Position numbers and translations under genes: made by a program. Below are positions 37,073 through 47,566 of a stretch of DNA of 64,000 bases, piece by piece. Position 1 is the stretch's first letter, and every line of letters starts with the position of its first letter. Origin of the DNA: a bacterium (GTDB taxonomy: Bacteria > Krumholzibacteriota > Krumholzibacteriia > LZORAL124-64-63). The notes below the pieces were generated by a model that was not told the origin of the DNA, did no database searches, and saw nothing but the letters and a program-made list of their open reading frames with translations. The stretch is taken from contig PIVY01000004.1 of the NCBI GenBank assembly GCA_003353795.1, positions 1 to 64,000 of the forward strand, read 5' to 3'.

Positions 37073-38484
37073 ACGCGCCGGCAAAACGCTCGTTGGTTCG
37101 CCGGCTCGCCCCCGCGCTCGACGTGGCTGCGGCCATACGCATCCTCGCCGCCGGCCTGGCCGAGCTGCCCGTGCGCACCGATCAGTTGCGACGGATCGAG
37201 GTGCCGATCGAGGGCGACGTCGATCCGCTGGAGCTTCCCGCCGGTTTTCCGCGAAACGTCATCGAACCGCTGGCCCTGCTCGGCCCCACGTGGAGTGCAG
37301 CCGGCGCCGTGCTCGACCGCGAGGTCGACCTGCCCGCAGCTCTCGACGACCCCACCGAGCGCCTCGCCACCCTCGGCTGGCCCGCCGCCGGTCCCGAGCT
37401 GCGATTCGCGCTGAGCGCCCGCTTCGATCCCGACCGCGACACCGGTTCGGAGTGGTCGGGCTTCGGCAGCTGCCGCGTGTGGTTGCCGGCCCTGCAGCTT
37501 GATACGGAGGCTCGTTGCCTGGCGCTCAACTGGCTCGACCGTGACGTGGGCGGCGAGTCGCGCCGCCCCTTGCTGGCGGCCCTGGCGCGCTGGCGCCCCC
37601 TGCGCGAGGCGGCCCGGGATCCGCGACCCGTCACCTGGCGCCACGACCCCGATGCACGCCACCACTGGCACCAGCAGGTCGAGGCCGCCCTCGAGCGCAT
37701 CGCCGATACGGAGGTCGGACCGACCCTGGAGAAGATCGTCCTCGCCCGGCGCCTCGACGGCATCGCCCATCGCAATCTCCACCCGGTCGACCTGCTGCGC
37801 GCCCGACCTCTCGGCACCGTGGGCTGGCCCTGGTGGCTGGAACGCGACGGCGCCTCGTGGCTGGGCGAGAGCCCCGAACTGCTCGGCATCCGCCAAGGCA
37901 CGCGCCTGAGCACCCTGGCCCTGGCCGGCACCCGCGTACGCCACGACGATCCCGACCGCGACGAGGAACTGGGCCGCGAACTCCTGGCCAGCGACAAGGA
38001 TCGTCGTGAGCAAGCCGCCGTCACCGAGTGGCTGCACGGCCGGCTCGCCGAACTGAGCGACCAGGAACCACGCCGCGGCGATCTCGAACTGGCCCGCCTC
38101 CCCCAGCTCCAGCACCTCAGCCGCCACCTCGAGACCGACCTCACCGGAACCGTCGCCGACGGCCGCTGGCTCGACGCCCTGCATCCGTCGCCGGCGCTGT
38201 GCGGCGCGCCGCGGGTCGCCGTACGCCAGTGGCTGCGCGACACCGAGCGGTTCGATCGCGGCCTCTACGGCGGCGTGATCGGCTGGCTGCAACGATCGCG
38301 GGCCGACATGTACGTGGCCATTCGCGGGATTCTGCTGCGCGAGCGCCAGGTTTCGGTGTACGCCGGCGCCGGTCTGGTGCGCGGCAGCGACCCCGGTCAG
38401 GAATGGGCGGAGACGGGTGCCAAGCTGGCCGCGGTGTGCAATCGCCTCGGTCTGCAGGCCCCGCGAAACGGACACAGCCCATGA
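37069..38484 (+). CDS. menF: Isochorismate synthase
   Basis: Chorismate-binding family signature LEKIVLARRLDG...WLGESPELLGIR...LALAGTRVRHDDPDRD...ALHPSPALCGAPR; GTG start overlaps previous stop. Confidence 0.9.
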   Translation: MNAPAKRSLVRRLAPALDVAAAIRILAAGLAELPVRTDQLRRIEVPIEGDVDPLELPAGFPRNVIEPLALLGPTWSAAGAVLDREVDLPAALDDPTERLATLGWPAAGPELRFALSARFDPDRDTGSEWSGFGSCRVWLPALQLDTEARCLALNWLDRDVGGESRRPLLAALARWRPLREAARDPRPVTWRHDPDARHHWHQQVEAALERIADTEVGPTLEKIVLARRLDGIAHRNLHPVDLLRARPLGTVGWPWWLERDGASWLGESPELLGIRQGTRLSTLALAGTRVRHDDPDRDEELGRELLASDKDRREQAAVTEWLHGRLAELSDQEPRRGDLELARLPQLQHLSRHLETDLTGTVADGRWLDALHPSPALCGAPRVAVRQWLRDTERFDRGLYGGVIGWLQRSRADMYVAIRGILLRERQVSVYAGAGLVRGSDPGQEWAETGAKLAAVCNRLGLQAPRNGHSP

Positions 38485-40226
38485 CCTTCGACGCCGGCGC
38501 CACCGTCAACTCTGGTCGCTTCCTCGCGGCGCTCGCCGTGGAAGAACTGCACCGCCACGGCCTCGGCTTCGTGGTGATGTGCCCCGGTGCGCGCAACCAG
38601 CCGCTGCTCGGAGCCCTGTCCGCTCGCGACGACCTCGTGCGACAGATCGCGGTGGACGAGCGCGCCGCCGGTCATCTGGCCCTGGGCTGGCTCCGCGGTC
38701 GCATGGTCGCCGGTGCACCTGCGGCCCTGGCAGCCGTGGTCACCACCTCGGGCAGCGCGCCGCTCCTGGTGGCGCCGGCCCTGGCCGAGGCCCAGGCCAT
38801 GGCCCTGCCGCTGATCCTGCTGTCGGCCGACCGACCCGCCGAACTCCACGGCGTGGGCGCGAACCAGACCCTCGACCAGACCTCTCCGCTGCGCCCGCTC
38901 CTGACCGGTCAGTTCGACCTGGCGTGCCACGAGGGCGGCGCCGCGCCGCGCAACCTGCTGGGCACCGTGGCCGAGGCGGCGCGGCTGGCCCTGGGTCCGC
39001 CGTGCGGGCCGGTGCAGCTGAACCTGGCGTTCCGCGAACCGCTGGCGCCCGACCCGGCGCCGCTGCCCGACGACTGGACCGAATCGGTGGCTGACTGGAC
39101 CACCACCGATCGGCCGTGGAGCGCCATGACGGCGGCGCCTCCGCAGCCTTGCGACGTCGCCGGTCTCCGCCACGCTCTGGCTTCGGCGAAGCAACCCGTG
39201 GTGTGGGTCGCCGGTCTCGAACACTCCGCCGATCGCGAGGCCGCCCTCGCCATGGCCACGGGCTGCGGCGCTCCCTGGCTGGCCGACGTCGGCAGCGGTC
39301 TGCGCCTCCTGCCCGACCAGGATCGCCGCCTCGATCATGCCGAATTCTACTGGCGAGACCTCGGCGACGCCGACCTCGTCGTCCAGTTCGGACGCCGGCC
39401 CGTGTCGCTGCGCCTGGGCAAGGCGCTGTCCGGCGCCCGCCGCTGGCTGGTGGACGACCATCCCGAGCGGCAGGATCCCTGGCGCCAGGGCGGCGAACGT
39501 CTGCGGTTGTCGCCGGCGCAGTTGCTGGCCGCGCTCGGCGACGAACCGTTGACCGCGAATCCCGACGCCGCCTGGGCCGAACAGCTCGTCGCCACCGACG
39601 CCGCCTGGCGCACCCGTCTCACCGGGCGCATCGACGACTCGAGCGACCTCTCGGAGGCCTGGCTCGCCCGCACCCTCGCCAGCCGCCTCGACGACGACCA
39701 CGCCCTCTTTCTCGGCAACAGCCTCGCCGTCCGACACCTCGACACCCTGGTCGAGCCGCACGGCACGAGCCCGGCCACCGTCACCAGTCGCGGCACCAGC
39801 GGGATCGAGGGTCTCATCGCCCAGGCGCTGGGCGCGGCCCGTGCCCTGGACCGCCCCACCGTCGCCCTTCTCGGCGATCTCACCGTGATCCACGACCTCG
39901 GCAGCCTCACGCTCCTGGCCCGAACCGGAGCACCCCTGCTCGTTGCCGCGGTGCAGAACGGCGGCGGCGCCATCTTCCGGCAACTCCCCGGGGGCAAGCA
40001 CGCCGGGTTGCTCGAACCCTGGCTGCTGGCCGATCAGTCCACCGACCTGGCCGCCGTGGCCGCCGCCTGCGGTCTCGAATCGACCCGCCTCGACGATCGC
40101 GCCGGCGTGGCCCGCGCTCTCGACGCCTTCCTCACCGCCCCGAAGCCCACCCTGCTCGAGATCATGGTACCGCCGGCCGGGCATGCCGAGCTCCTGGCCG
40201 ACCTCACCGATGGGACCCGTTCATGA
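38481..40226 (+). CDS. menD: 2-succinyl-5-enolpyruvyl-6-hydroxy-3-cyclohexene-1-carboxylate synthase
   Basis: [93 protein letters not shown]. Confidence 0.93.
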   Translation: MTFDAGATVNSGRFLAALAVEELHRHGLGFVVMCPGARNQPLLGALSARDDLVRQIAVDERAAGHLALGWLRGRMVAGAPAALAAVVTTSGSAPLLVAPALAEAQAMALPLILLSADRPAELHGVGANQTLDQTSPLRPLLTGQFDLACHEGGAAPRNLLGTVAEAARLALGPPCGPVQLNLAFREPLAPDPAPLPDDWTESVADWTTTDRPWSAMTAAPPQPCDVAGLRHALASAKQPVVWVAGLEHSADREAALAMATGCGAPWLADVGSGLRLLPDQDRRLDHAEFYWRDLGDADLVVQFGRRPVSLRLGKALSGARRWLVDDHPERQDPWRQGGERLRLSPAQLLAALGDEPLTANPDAAWAEQLVATDAAWRTRLTGRIDDSSDLSEAWLARTLASRLDDDHALFLGNSLAVRHLDTLVEPHGTSPATVTSRGTSGIEGLIAQALGAARALDRPTVALLGDLTVIHDLGSLTLLARTGAPLLVAAVQNGGGAIFRQLPGGKHAGLLEPWLLADQSTDLAAVAAACGLESTRLDDRAGVARALDAFLTAPKPTLLEIMVPPAGHAELLADLTDGTRS

Positions 40227-40999
40227 AAGCCCTCGCCCTGCACGGTTTCCTCGGCGATCGCTCCGACTGGACGGACTTCGTCGCAGCAGTCCGGTACGTG
40301 GTTCCCGAACTCGACTGCGACGCGCCCGACCTGCCCGGCCACGGCAACCTTCCCGAGTCCGTCCCCGACGACTTCGGCGGCTGGGTCGACTGGGTCCGCG
40401 AACGCCTCGTCGGCACGCCCGAGCCGGTGCATCTGGTGGGCTACTCCATGGGCGGCCGGCTGGCCCTGGCCGCGGCGCTGGCCGAGGCCGGCAGCGGTCG
40501 AGTGGCGTCGGTCACCCTGCTCGCCGCGTCGCCCGGCATCGCCGACGCGGACGAGCGCGCCGTGCGTGCGACGGCCGACGACGCGCGGGCCGGCCAGCTC
40601 GAGCACGACGGCCTCACCGCGTTCCTGCAGCAGTGGTACCAGATGCCCATCTTCGCCCCGGCCGTCGACCTCGTGGGGCTCGACCTCCTGGTCACCCGCC
40701 GTGCCCGCGGTCAGGCCCGCACCCTGGCCGAGGCCCTGCGCGCCGCCGGCCCCGGCCGCATGCCCGACCTGCGCCCGCACCTGGCCGGGCTCACCATCCC
40801 CGTGCTCACCATCGCCGGCGACGAGGATCCCAAGTACATGCAACTGGAGCAGGACATCGCCGCCCTGACGCCCCGCGGCCAGTTCGCCGTGGTACCCGGA
40901 TCCGGCCACTCCCTGCTCGTCGAGGCGCCCGAACAATGCGCCGCGTTCTGGCGTGGCTTCGTCGCCGCTACCGCCCATCCCGAAGGAGAATCGCCATGA
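40223..40999 (+). CDS. menH: SHCHC synthase-like alpha/beta hydrolase
   Basis: [14 protein letters not shown]...DLPGHGNLP...[22 protein letters not shown]; men operon context. Confidence 0.88.
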   Translation: MKALALHGFLGDRSDWTDFVAAVRYVVPELDCDAPDLPGHGNLPESVPDDFGGWVDWVRERLVGTPEPVHLVGYSMGGRLALAAALAEAGSGRVASVTLLAASPGIADADERAVRATADDARAGQLEHDGLTAFLQQWYQMPIFAPAVDLVGLDLLVTRRARGQARTLAEALRAAGPGRMPDLRPHLAGLTIPVLTIAGDEDPKYMQLEQDIAALTPRGQFAVVPGSGHSLLVEAPEQCAAFWRGFVAATAHPEGESP

Positions 41000-41835
41000 G
41001 CGACATCCGCTGGCTGGCCGCCGCCGAGTACACCGACATCCGCTACGAGAAGGGCGCGGCCGACAGCGACGCTCGCGGCGTCGCCAAGCTCACCATCGAT
41101 CGCCCCGAGGTGCGCAACGCCTTCCGGCCGCTCACGGTCATGGAACTGCGCAAGGCCCTCGACCTGGCCCGCGAGGACCCCGACGTCGGCGCCATCATCC
41201 TCACCGGCGAGGGCGACAAGGCCTTCTGCTCGGGCGGCGACCAGAAGATCCGCGGCGACGCCGGCTACGTCGACCAGCAGGGCGTGCACCGCCTCAACGT
41301 GCTCGACTTCCAGCGCGAGATCCGCACCTGCCCCAAGCCCATCGTGGCCATGGTCGCGGGCTACGCCATCGGCGGCGGTCATGTGCTGCACCTGATCTGC
41401 GATCTGACCATCGCCGCCGACAACGCCCGCTTCGGCCAGACCGGACCCAAGGTGGGCAGCTTCGACGGCGGCTTCGGCTCCAGCTACCTCGCGCGTTGTG
41501 TCGGCCAGAAGAAGGCGCGGGAGATCTGGTTCCTCTGCCGGCAGTACGACGCGCAGCAAGCGCTCGACATGGGACTCATCAACACCGTGGTGCCGCTGGC
41601 GCAGCTGGAAGCCGAGACCGTGCAGTGGTGCCGGGAGATGCTACAGCATTCGCCGCTGGCGCTGCGCTGCCTGAAGTCGGCGCTCAATGCCGACTGCGAT
41701 GGTCAGCAGGGATTGCAGGAGCTCGCGGGCAACGCCACGTTGCTCTACTACATGACCGAGGAGGGGCAGGAAGGGCGCAACGCATTCGTGGAGAAGCGGC
41801 AACCGGACTTCGAGAAGTTTCCGCGGCGGCCATGA
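40996..41835 (+). CDS. menB: 1,4-dihydroxy-2-naphthoyl-CoA synthase
   Basis: [21 protein letters not shown]...[13 protein letters not shown]...[37 protein letters not shown]. Confidence 0.96.
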   Translation: MSDIRWLAAAEYTDIRYEKGAADSDARGVAKLTIDRPEVRNAFRPLTVMELRKALDLAREDPDVGAIILTGEGDKAFCSGGDQKIRGDAGYVDQQGVHRLNVLDFQREIRTCPKPIVAMVAGYAIGGGHVLHLICDLTIAADNARFGQTGPKVGSFDGGFGSSYLARCVGQKKAREIWFLCRQYDAQQALDMGLINTVVPLAQLEAETVQWCREMLQHSPLALRCLKSALNADCDGQQGLQELAGNATLLYYMTEEGQEGRNAFVEKRQPDFEKFPRRP

Positions 41836-42821
41836 AGCTGTTCTGGCGGCAGGTGGACTATCCGTTACTGCGACCGCTCACGGTCGGCGGCAAGGTGCTC
41901 CACGAGCGGTCGGTGATCGAGTTGCGGCTGGAGTCGTTCCGGGGAACGTCCTACGGAGAAGCCTCGCCTCTGCCGGGACTTCACTCCGAGACGCTGGAGG
42001 AATTGCCGGCGATGCTGCCACAGGCGCTCGATCGCCTGAACCGGCCCCGGAACGTATTCGATCTGCGTGTCGAGGCGGTCGCCGACCACGACCCCTGGCG
42101 AGAGCTCCCCCCGAGCTTGCGTTTCGCTCTCGAGATAGCCGTGGTGCGCCTGTTTCAGCGCGGCGAACGTCCAACTTATCTGGTCGGCCTGCCGTTCAGC
42201 GTCGCGCCTCCGTCCTGCGGTCTCGTCGATCGGGATCTCGCTGATCTCGACCCTGGGCTCGCTGCTCATCGTTGCCTCAAGGTCAAGGTCGGGCGCCGCG
42301 CTATGCACACCGAGGTCGCCATCGTCCACGCGCTTCGACGCGTCCTGGGCGACCATGCAGAACTGCGTCTCGACGCCAACCGGGCCTTCTCTCTCGAGGA
42401 CGCGCTGGACTTCGCCCACGAGGTGGCATCCGCCCGTCCGGTCTGGATCGAGGAGCCGCTGAGGGATCCGTCGCAGTTGCCGCAGTTCACTGCCCGCACG
42501 GGGCTGCGCGTGGCCCTCGACGAGTCGCTGCACGAACCCGAGCACGCCGCGCTCGCCGCCGCCGACGGCGTGGCGGCCTGGGTGCTCAAACCGGCGTTGC
42601 TGGGATTGCTGGGGACCGTCGAGCTGTTCGGGCGGGCGCTGGTGGCGCCGAACCGGCCACAGTGCGTGGTCAGCTCCAGTTTCGAGGGGCGGCTCGGCCT
42701 GGAGACGCTGCGGTTCCTGGCCAACTGCGCGCCGGGATTGCCGGCCCCGGGATTGGGGACCGGCGAATGGCTCGGACCCGCCGATTTCGAACCCTGGATC
42801 GAGGTCCATGCCGACAACTGA
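41832..42821 (+). CDS. menC: o-succinylbenzoate synthase
   Basis: Enolase-superfamily: [44 protein letters not shown]; operon context. Confidence 0.9.
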   Translation: MKLFWRQVDYPLLRPLTVGGKVLHERSVIELRLESFRGTSYGEASPLPGLHSETLEELPAMLPQALDRLNRPRNVFDLRVEAVADHDPWRELPPSLRFALEIAVVRLFQRGERPTYLVGLPFSVAPPSCGLVDRDLADLDPGLAAHRCLKVKVGRRAMHTEVAIVHALRRVLGDHAELRLDANRAFSLEDALDFAHEVASARPVWIEEPLRDPSQLPQFTARTGLRVALDESLHEPEHAALAAADGVAAWVLKPALLGLLGTVELFGRALVAPNRPQCVVSSSFEGRLGLETLRFLANCAPGLPAPGLGTGEWLGPADFEPWIEVHADN

Positions 42822-44106
42822 TCGACACTGGCTGACGCTGCTGGAGGAGCGGCCGGAGGCGCCGTTCTGGGACGGCGTTTCGCGGGGCGAATTGAACACC
42901 GCGGTGGTGAGTCGCGCGGCGGAGCTGCGGCGCGAAGGTTGGTCATCCGGCGACCGCCTCGCGTTGGCTCCCGATGCCGACGTGGCGACGGTGATCGCAG
43001 TGCTTGCCGCACTGCACGCCGACCTCTCGGTACTGCTATTGCCCCGACGCGAACCGCCGTCCGTACAGGATTCTCTCGTGGCGTGCGCCGGCGCGCGCCG
43101 AGCCGATGCGACGAGCGCCAAGACAAGCGACTCCGGCAACCGCCTACCCGGCACCATCTGGATCCGCAGCTCCGGCTCACTCGGCAACCCACGCTGGATC
43201 ATCCACACCCCCGCCACAATGCTGGCCGGCGCGGCGGTCGCAGCCCGCCACCTCGACTTCGGCCCCGGCGCCCGCTGGCGGGTGTCGCTGCCGCTGGACC
43301 ACGTGGGCGGGCTGTCACTCATCTTCCGGGCCATGGCCGGCGGCGGCGCGCTCACCACCCAGGATGACGCAACCCACGTGTCGCTCGTCGCCACGCAGTT
43401 GCGGCGGTTGCTCGCCGGTGGCGCCGACCTCGGCCGGCATCGTTGCGTGCTCCTGGGTGGCGGCCCCGCGCCCACCGCATTGCGCCGCGAAGCATTGTCC
43501 GCCGGCGTCCCGCTGGTCGTGTCCTACGGACTCAGCGAGACCGGCGCCGTGACGGCGGCCAGCGCCCTGGACGACCCGCCGGACGCGCTCTGCCGCGATC
43601 ACTTCGCCGGACGACCGCTCGTACCCGGTAGCATCGACGTGAATAAGGGCGGCATCGTTCGCGTGGGAGGACCAGCTCTTTGCGTGGCTACCGCCGGCGA
43701 CGACGGCAAACCGTCGCCCATGCGCCTGGAAGACGGCCGGTTACCCACGGGCGATCTGGGCCACTTCGACGGCAATGACCTCTTCGTCACCGGCCGCCAC
43801 GACAACGTCATCGTCTCGGGAGGCGAGAAGCTTCCGGCCGAGGAACTCGAGGCGGCGCTGCTCGCCCTCGACGGCGTGCTCGAAGCAGTGGTGGTGCCGG
43901 TACCCGACGATGAGTTCGGGCAGCGACCGGCTGCGTTCGTGAGCTGGCAGGCGGGGCGCGAGCGATCGCTGGACGCCCTGCGAGAAGCGCTCGCTGGCAC
44001 CATCGCCGAGTGGAAACGGCCGGTGGCGATCTGGCCGATGCCGGAATCGGACGGCTTCAAGCCCGATCGCGCCATTCTCCGACATCTGGCTCTCGAGCGC
44101 CGTTGA
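42808..44106 (+). CDS. menE: o-succinylbenzoate-CoA ligase
   Basis: AMP-binding enzyme: WIRSSGSLGNPRWIIHTPATML, VSYGLSETGAVTAAS, LPTGDLGHFDGNDLFVTGRHDNVIVSGGEKLPAEELEAAL. Confidence 0.92.
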   Translation: MPTTDRHWLTLLEERPEAPFWDGVSRGELNTAVVSRAAELRREGWSSGDRLALAPDADVATVIAVLAALHADLSVLLLPRREPPSVQDSLVACAGARRADATSAKTSDSGNRLPGTIWIRSSGSLGNPRWIIHTPATMLAGAAVAARHLDFGPGARWRVSLPLDHVGGLSLIFRAMAGGGALTTQDDATHVSLVATQLRRLLAGGADLGRHRCVLLGGGPAPTALRREALSAGVPLVVSYGLSETGAVTAASALDDPPDALCRDHFAGRPLVPGSIDVNKGGIVRVGGPALCVATAGDDGKPSPMRLEDGRLPTGDLGHFDGNDLFVTGRHDNVIVSGGEKLPAEELEAALLALDGVLEAVVVPVPDDEFGQRPAAFVSWQAGRERSLDALREALAGTIAEWKRPVAIWPMPESDGFKPDRAILRHLALERR

Positions 44107-44229
44107 ACCAGTGATTCCGTTTCTGTAGAATCAACAGGCGACGACGCCAACTGCCAGGACTCCGTGGTGACCGAATCGCAATCGTGGTCGGCGGTGAAGT
44201 CGATCTTCCGCCAGAAGGCGGAGGCTTAG
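44107..44229 (+). pseudogene. Orphan remnant of the W-x-x-[LV]-K C-terminal tail (…CQDSVVTESQSWSAVKSIFRQKAEA*)
   Basis: Open frame after the menE stop; no start codon or body; tail matches the tails of 48832-49425 and 44797-45471. CGC-CAG would become R-stop with one C to T change. Confidence 0.6.
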
Positions 44230-44630
44230 CGCAACGCCGCGAGCCCCTGCCGCATTCCCTCGGTCAAGGGCACCGACTGGCCGTTCACACGGTCAATGGC
44301 CGCGTGCGTCACCTGCGCCCGGGCCAGTTCCTCGCCTTCCGGATCCAGGAACACGTACCCCAGCGTGAACGAGCTCTCGCCCTCACGCACCACCGAGATC
44401 GCGATCTCCACCTCGGTGCCCAGGGTCATGGGCCGGCGATAATCGGCCTCGCAGCGCACGATGGGCGCGATGGGCTCGTCCGACTCGAGGGCGCCGGCCA
44501 GTGGCTCGCCCAGCTCGTCGAGCATGACCTCGTAGGCCTCGTGGGTCATCTCCAGCAGGCGGGGATAGAAGATCACGCCGGCGGCGTCGGTGTGGTGGAG
44601 GCGGACGGTCTGGCGGTGGGTCCAGGGCAC
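44226..44630 (-). CDS. menI: Hotdog-fold acyl-CoA thioesterase, probable DHNA-CoA thioesterase
   Basis: VRLHHTDAAGVIFYPRLLEMTHEAYEVMLDELG (4HBT signature), converging on menE. Confidence 0.78.
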   Translation of the reverse strand: MPWTHRQTVRLHHTDAAGVIFYPRLLEMTHEAYEVMLDELGEPLAGALESDEPIAPIVRCEADYRRPMTLGTEVEIAISVVREGESSFTLGYVFLDPEGEELARAQVTHAAIDRVNGQSVPLTEGMRQGLAALR

Positions 44631-44796
44631 GGGGCTACCTCGGGGGCTGAGATCTCGGCTGGTTCACGAGGGACAGAACATACAACGGTCTCCAGGGAGG
44701 GGCCAATTGGCAGTCCCCCTGGATCCGGCGTTTTTGATATCTTATCATCATCATGCCCCACCGACTCCGACAACTCGCTCCGTAGGGGGAGACATC

Positions 44797-45471
44797 ATGC
44801 ATCGCATTGCCATCGTATCACTGCTCGTTCTACTCATGGCCTCCAGCGCCCTGGCCGCTCCGACTTGGGGCGTATCTTTCAGCCGAATCTGCGAAGACGC
44901 CGTGACCCAGTTGCGGGTCATCGTCTGGAACGAAGATCCTGACCATCCGAATCTCCCGGAAGAATTCACGATCATCCGCACCACCACCGCCCCGGGCCTC
45001 GCCGATCCGCTGGTCCTGACCACGGACCCCATCCCCTTGCCCCCGTACGGCGAGCAGACTGTTGTCTTGCTGCCCGATCCGGGCGTCCCCGCCGAGGCCA
45101 TCGGCTACTACGAATGCTGGGCGACCTTCGGCGACGGCAGCGAAGTATTGACCGACGAAGGGGCCCTCAGTTGCGTCACCGATCCGTATCTCATGCGCGC
45201 CCTGCTGATCACCGATGACGTCGCCGAGCCGTGCGAGGGCATCGGCCTGCTCGAGTGCACCAGCGTGCTGCTCTCGGATCTGGACATGCTCGATTATGTG
45301 GGCACCGGTGAACTGGTCGACATCTACGGCTGGCCCGTGTGGCTGAACGACGTGAACTCGTGCGGAATCAACGTGACCCGCATCGAGCCTCTCGACGACG
45401 GCGCCACCTGCAAAGGCGTCGTGGCGTTGCAGCCGAAGTCGTGGTCGTCGGTGAAGTCTTTCTACCGGTAG
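44797..45471 (+). CDS. Secreted protein with WSSVKSFYR C-terminal tail
   Basis: MHRIAIVSLLVLLMASSALAAP signal; ends GVVALQPKSWSSVKSFYR; RBS GGGGGAG. Confidence 0.85.
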   Translation: MHRIAIVSLLVLLMASSALAAPTWGVSFSRICEDAVTQLRVIVWNEDPDHPNLPEEFTIIRTTTAPGLADPLVLTTDPIPLPPYGEQTVVLLPDPGVPAEAIGYYECWATFGDGSEVLTDEGALSCVTDPYLMRALLITDDVAEPCEGIGLLECTSVLLSDLDMLDYVGTGELVDIYGWPVWLNDVNSCGINVTRIEPLDDGATCKGVVALQPKSWSSVKSFYR

Positions 45472-45582
45472 TTCAACCGACAGCGCGGTCCAGCACCTGC
45501 TGCAGGTCCGCCACCGACACCGACCGCTGGCGATCGAACGTTGCCGGCTCGCCATCTGCGATGGCGGCCGGCACGTTCTCTG

Positions 45583-46362
45583 TCAGCGCACCTCCAGCCG
45601 GTCGACGAACTTCTCCACGTTGATCACGATATCGTCCTCGCCGATCTGGTCGTAGGGATTCTCGAGGTGCTCCTGGATGTTGTCGAGGCTCACCAGGATC
45701 ACCGTGAACAGCACGGGCATGACGTAGACCAGGCCGGGCGCATAGTCGGTGGCGATGGCCGCGAAGTAGGGACCGTAGGCCACCGGCAGCACGGTGACGA
45801 AGAAGTCGCTGAAGGCGCTCAACGTGCGCGGCGTGCGGTACTGGTAGATGTGCTTGGCGTCCTCGAAGGCCACGATCATCTTGCTGAGGAACTGGTTGCA
45901 ACGCGAGGCCTCGCCCGAGGGCATGCCACGGGTGCGCAGGTCCTCCTTGATGAACAGCGACAGCTTCGAGAAGGAGCGATAGACGGCCGCCTCGTTCTCT
46001 TCCATCTCCTCCACAGGCTCGGCCAGCAGTTGTCGGACCGAGCCCAGCAGCTCGCCCAGCAATCCGCGGGTACGGCCGAGGAGATCCTCGTCGGTGTCGT
46101 CGATCCAGTCGCGCGCCGCGAAGTAGAGGGCCCGCCCGTGAGCCTTGATGGAGCTGTAGCGGGTGAGCGCCTGCTCGCGCCGCTTGTAGGCGCCGCCGAT
46201 GGAGAACACGATGGGGAAGACCACGGCGGTGGCGATGAGGGTCATGGGGAACTGAGCGATGACCCCGTACCGGCGACAGAGGTAGGTCGACAGCACCGCC
46301 AGCACCGTGACGATCAGGGTCTTGAGATTGATGATGACCAGGATCTGCTTCAAGGAATTCAT
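45583..46362 (-). CDS. Bestrophin-like membrane protein
   Basis: N-terminal TMs and FTVILVSLDNIQEHLENPYDQIGEDDIVINVEKFVDRL, resembling the bestrophin/YneE C-terminal region. Confidence 0.6.
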   Translation of the reverse strand: MNSLKQILVIINLKTLIVTVLAVLSTYLCRRYGVIAQFPMTLIATAVVFPIVFSIGGAYKRREQALTRYSSIKAHGRALYFAARDWIDDTDEDLLGRTRGLLGELLGSVRQLLAEPVEEMEENEAAVYRSFSKLSLFIKEDLRTRGMPSGEASRCNQFLSKMIVAFEDAKHIYQYRTPRTLSAFSDFFVTVLPVAYGPYFAAIATDYAPGLVYVMPVLFTVILVSLDNIQEHLENPYDQIGEDDIVINVEKFVDRLEVR

Positions 46363-46373
46363 GCGAGCCTCCG

Positions 46374-47558
46374 TCAGGATCCGATGAGGATCAATTCCCG
46401 CTGCGGCGTCGAGATGTACTCCGCGCCGGACTCGGTGATCACGATCATGTCTTCCACCGTCACGATGCCCCGGCCGGGCACCGAGATGCGCGGCTCCACC
46501 GTGAAGACCATGCCCGGTTCCAGGGGCTGGTGCACCTTCTGGCCGTACTTCTCCCACTCCGGGCCCAGCAGCGCGGTGCCGTCGTGGGCGTAGCGTCCCA
46601 CCTGGTGGCCCACCGCGGCGGGGAATTCGTCGTAGCCGCCGGCCCGCAGAAAGTCGCGGCAGGCGGCGTCCACCGGCACGCCGGTCACGCCGGGCTTCGC
46701 GGTGGCCACGGCTCGCTCGATGGACTCGGTGAGTACGGCGAAGGCCCGCTTCACCTCGTCGGGCGCGTCGGTTTCGCCCTCGGCGAGGATGTAGAACGTT
46801 CGCTGGAGGTCCGAGCAGTAGAGGTCGCGCTTGGTGCCCATGTCCATGCTGACCACGTGGCCGGGCTCGATGACGCGATCGGTGGGCGGGTAGTGGGCCT
46901 CGGCGGTATTGGGGCCGGCAAACACGGCGGGGCAACAGTCGGCCTGCCAGGCGGTGTCCACGCCCAGCTTCGCGAACTCGGCGGCCACGAAGGCGGCCAC
47001 GTCCCGCTCGGTGACGCCGGCGCGCAGGAAGCCGGCCACCTTTCCGTAGACCGCTTCGGTGTCGGCGATCGCGCCCTTGATGGCGGCGAGCTCGGTGTCG
47101 GTCTTGCGCTGGCGCAGGGCGCCCACCAGCTGTTCGGCCGAGACGAGGCGATCGGCCATGCCGATGGAGCCGAGCACCTCGACGAGGGTGAGGTACATGC
47201 CGTGGGTGAGGCCGTCGGCGATCTCGCTGGTGACCGACCAGTTGACCGCGATCGTGCGCGGGTCGATCTCCTTCATGATCTCCAGGAGCGGCGGCTTGAA
47301 GTCCTTCACGTAACTCTCGACGCGTCCGTAGGCGCCGGTGTCCTCCACGGCCGCGCGGTCGTACTGGCCGACCACGGCAGCGGCGCCCAGCTTGCGCGAC
47401 AGGATGAACGAAGAGTGCCAGGTGACGTAGCTGCCCAGCAGGAACTCCACGGTGGGATCGCCGCAGATCTCGCTCTCGCGGGTGAACGTGAGCCAGCAGT
47501 CCACGTCGAACTCGTCGAGGAGAGCCAGGGCCTGGTCGACCTTTTCCTTCACCAGCAT
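46374..47558 (-). CDS. Peptidase M24 family (Xaa-Pro aminopeptidase/creatinase-like)
   Basis: VVSMDMGTKRDLYCSDLQRTFYI; GHQVGRYAHDG; LEPGMVFTVEPRISVPGRGIVTVEDMIVITESGAE. Confidence 0.92.
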   Translation of the reverse strand: MLVKEKVDQALALLDEFDVDCWLTFTRESEICGDPTVEFLLGSYVTWHSSFILSRKLGAAAVVGQYDRAAVEDTGAYGRVESYVKDFKPPLLEIMKEIDPRTIAVNWSVTSEIADGLTHGMYLTLVEVLGSIGMADRLVSAEQLVGALRQRKTDTELAAIKGAIADTEAVYGKVAGFLRAGVTERDVAAFVAAEFAKLGVDTAWQADCCPAVFAGPNTAEAHYPPTDRVIEPGHVVSMDMGTKRDLYCSDLQRTFYILAEGETDAPDEVKRAFAVLTESIERAVATAKPGVTGVPVDAACRDFLRAGGYDEFPAAVGHQVGRYAHDGTALLGPEWEKYGQKVHQPLEPGMVFTVEPRISVPGRGIVTVEDMIVITESGAEYISTPQRELILIGS

Positions 47559-47566
47559 GATCGCTC

